A stretch of DNA of 5,769 nt from Cytophagales bacterium (GTDB lineage: Bacteria > Bacteroidota > Bacteroidia > Cytophagales > Amoebophilaceae), in the NCBI GenBank assembly GCA_022360235.1, contig JAKSDE010000455.1:1-5769 (forward strand), read 5' to 3'. Below, piece after piece: positions 5,713 to 5,769 of this stretch. A program made the position numbers and the translations under genes. Each line of letters starts with the position of its first letter. The first letter of the stretch is position 1. The notes below the pieces were generated by a model that saw only the letters and a program-made list of their open reading frames with translations, was not told the DNA's origin and searched no databases.

Positions 5713-5769
5713 AACAAGCTTTTTTATTGATAAAAACCATCTAGTAATATAGGATATCTTGAAGACAAA

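Overview
The window reads as chromosomal housekeeping DNA from a member of the Bacteroidota, probably one with a compact genome. The evidence is the gene order birA divergent from rsfS-ftsH (a common Bacteroidota arrangement), a small DUF2795 protein of the type common in that phylum, the lack of strong Shine-Dalgarno sites at most starts, and -7-like TAnnTTTG boxes. The AT-rich sequence and the loss of the usual cdsA neighbour would suit an intracellular lineage such as Amoebophilus/Cardinium. That placement is inference and could not be tested here.

Layout. Positions 2-205 (+) hold the C-terminal third of a Mn-type superoxide dismutase. Facing it on the minus strand is a block of three genes, in transcription order rsfS (3450-3094), ftsH (2971-956) and an intact rhomboid-family intramembrane protease (888-268). 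birA (3505-4269, +) is divergent from rsfS and separated from its start by 54 bp. kdsA follows on the plus strand (4423-5283) after a 153-bp gap. A 207-bp non-coding gap then separates it from a convergent 73-residue DUF2795 protein (5712-5491, -).

How the genes fit together. The minus-strand block joins ribosome silencing (RsfS), membrane-protein quality control (FtsH) and site-specific intramembrane proteolysis (rhomboid). birA charges biotin-dependent enzymes, kdsA makes the Kdo precursor of LPS, and the SOD removes superoxide. The genes share no single pathway beyond general envelope and housekeeping work.

No mobile element, CRISPR array, tRNA, rRNA or clearly new system is visible. The points most worth a second look are: unusual residues at three active-site motifs of an otherwise intact KdsA; the ftsH-rhomboid pairing; a composite inverted repeat at the sod/rhomboid junction; a hairpin and two palindromes in the ftsH leader; a 14-bp tandem repeat before kdsA; and a short duplication across the stop codon of the DUF2795 gene.
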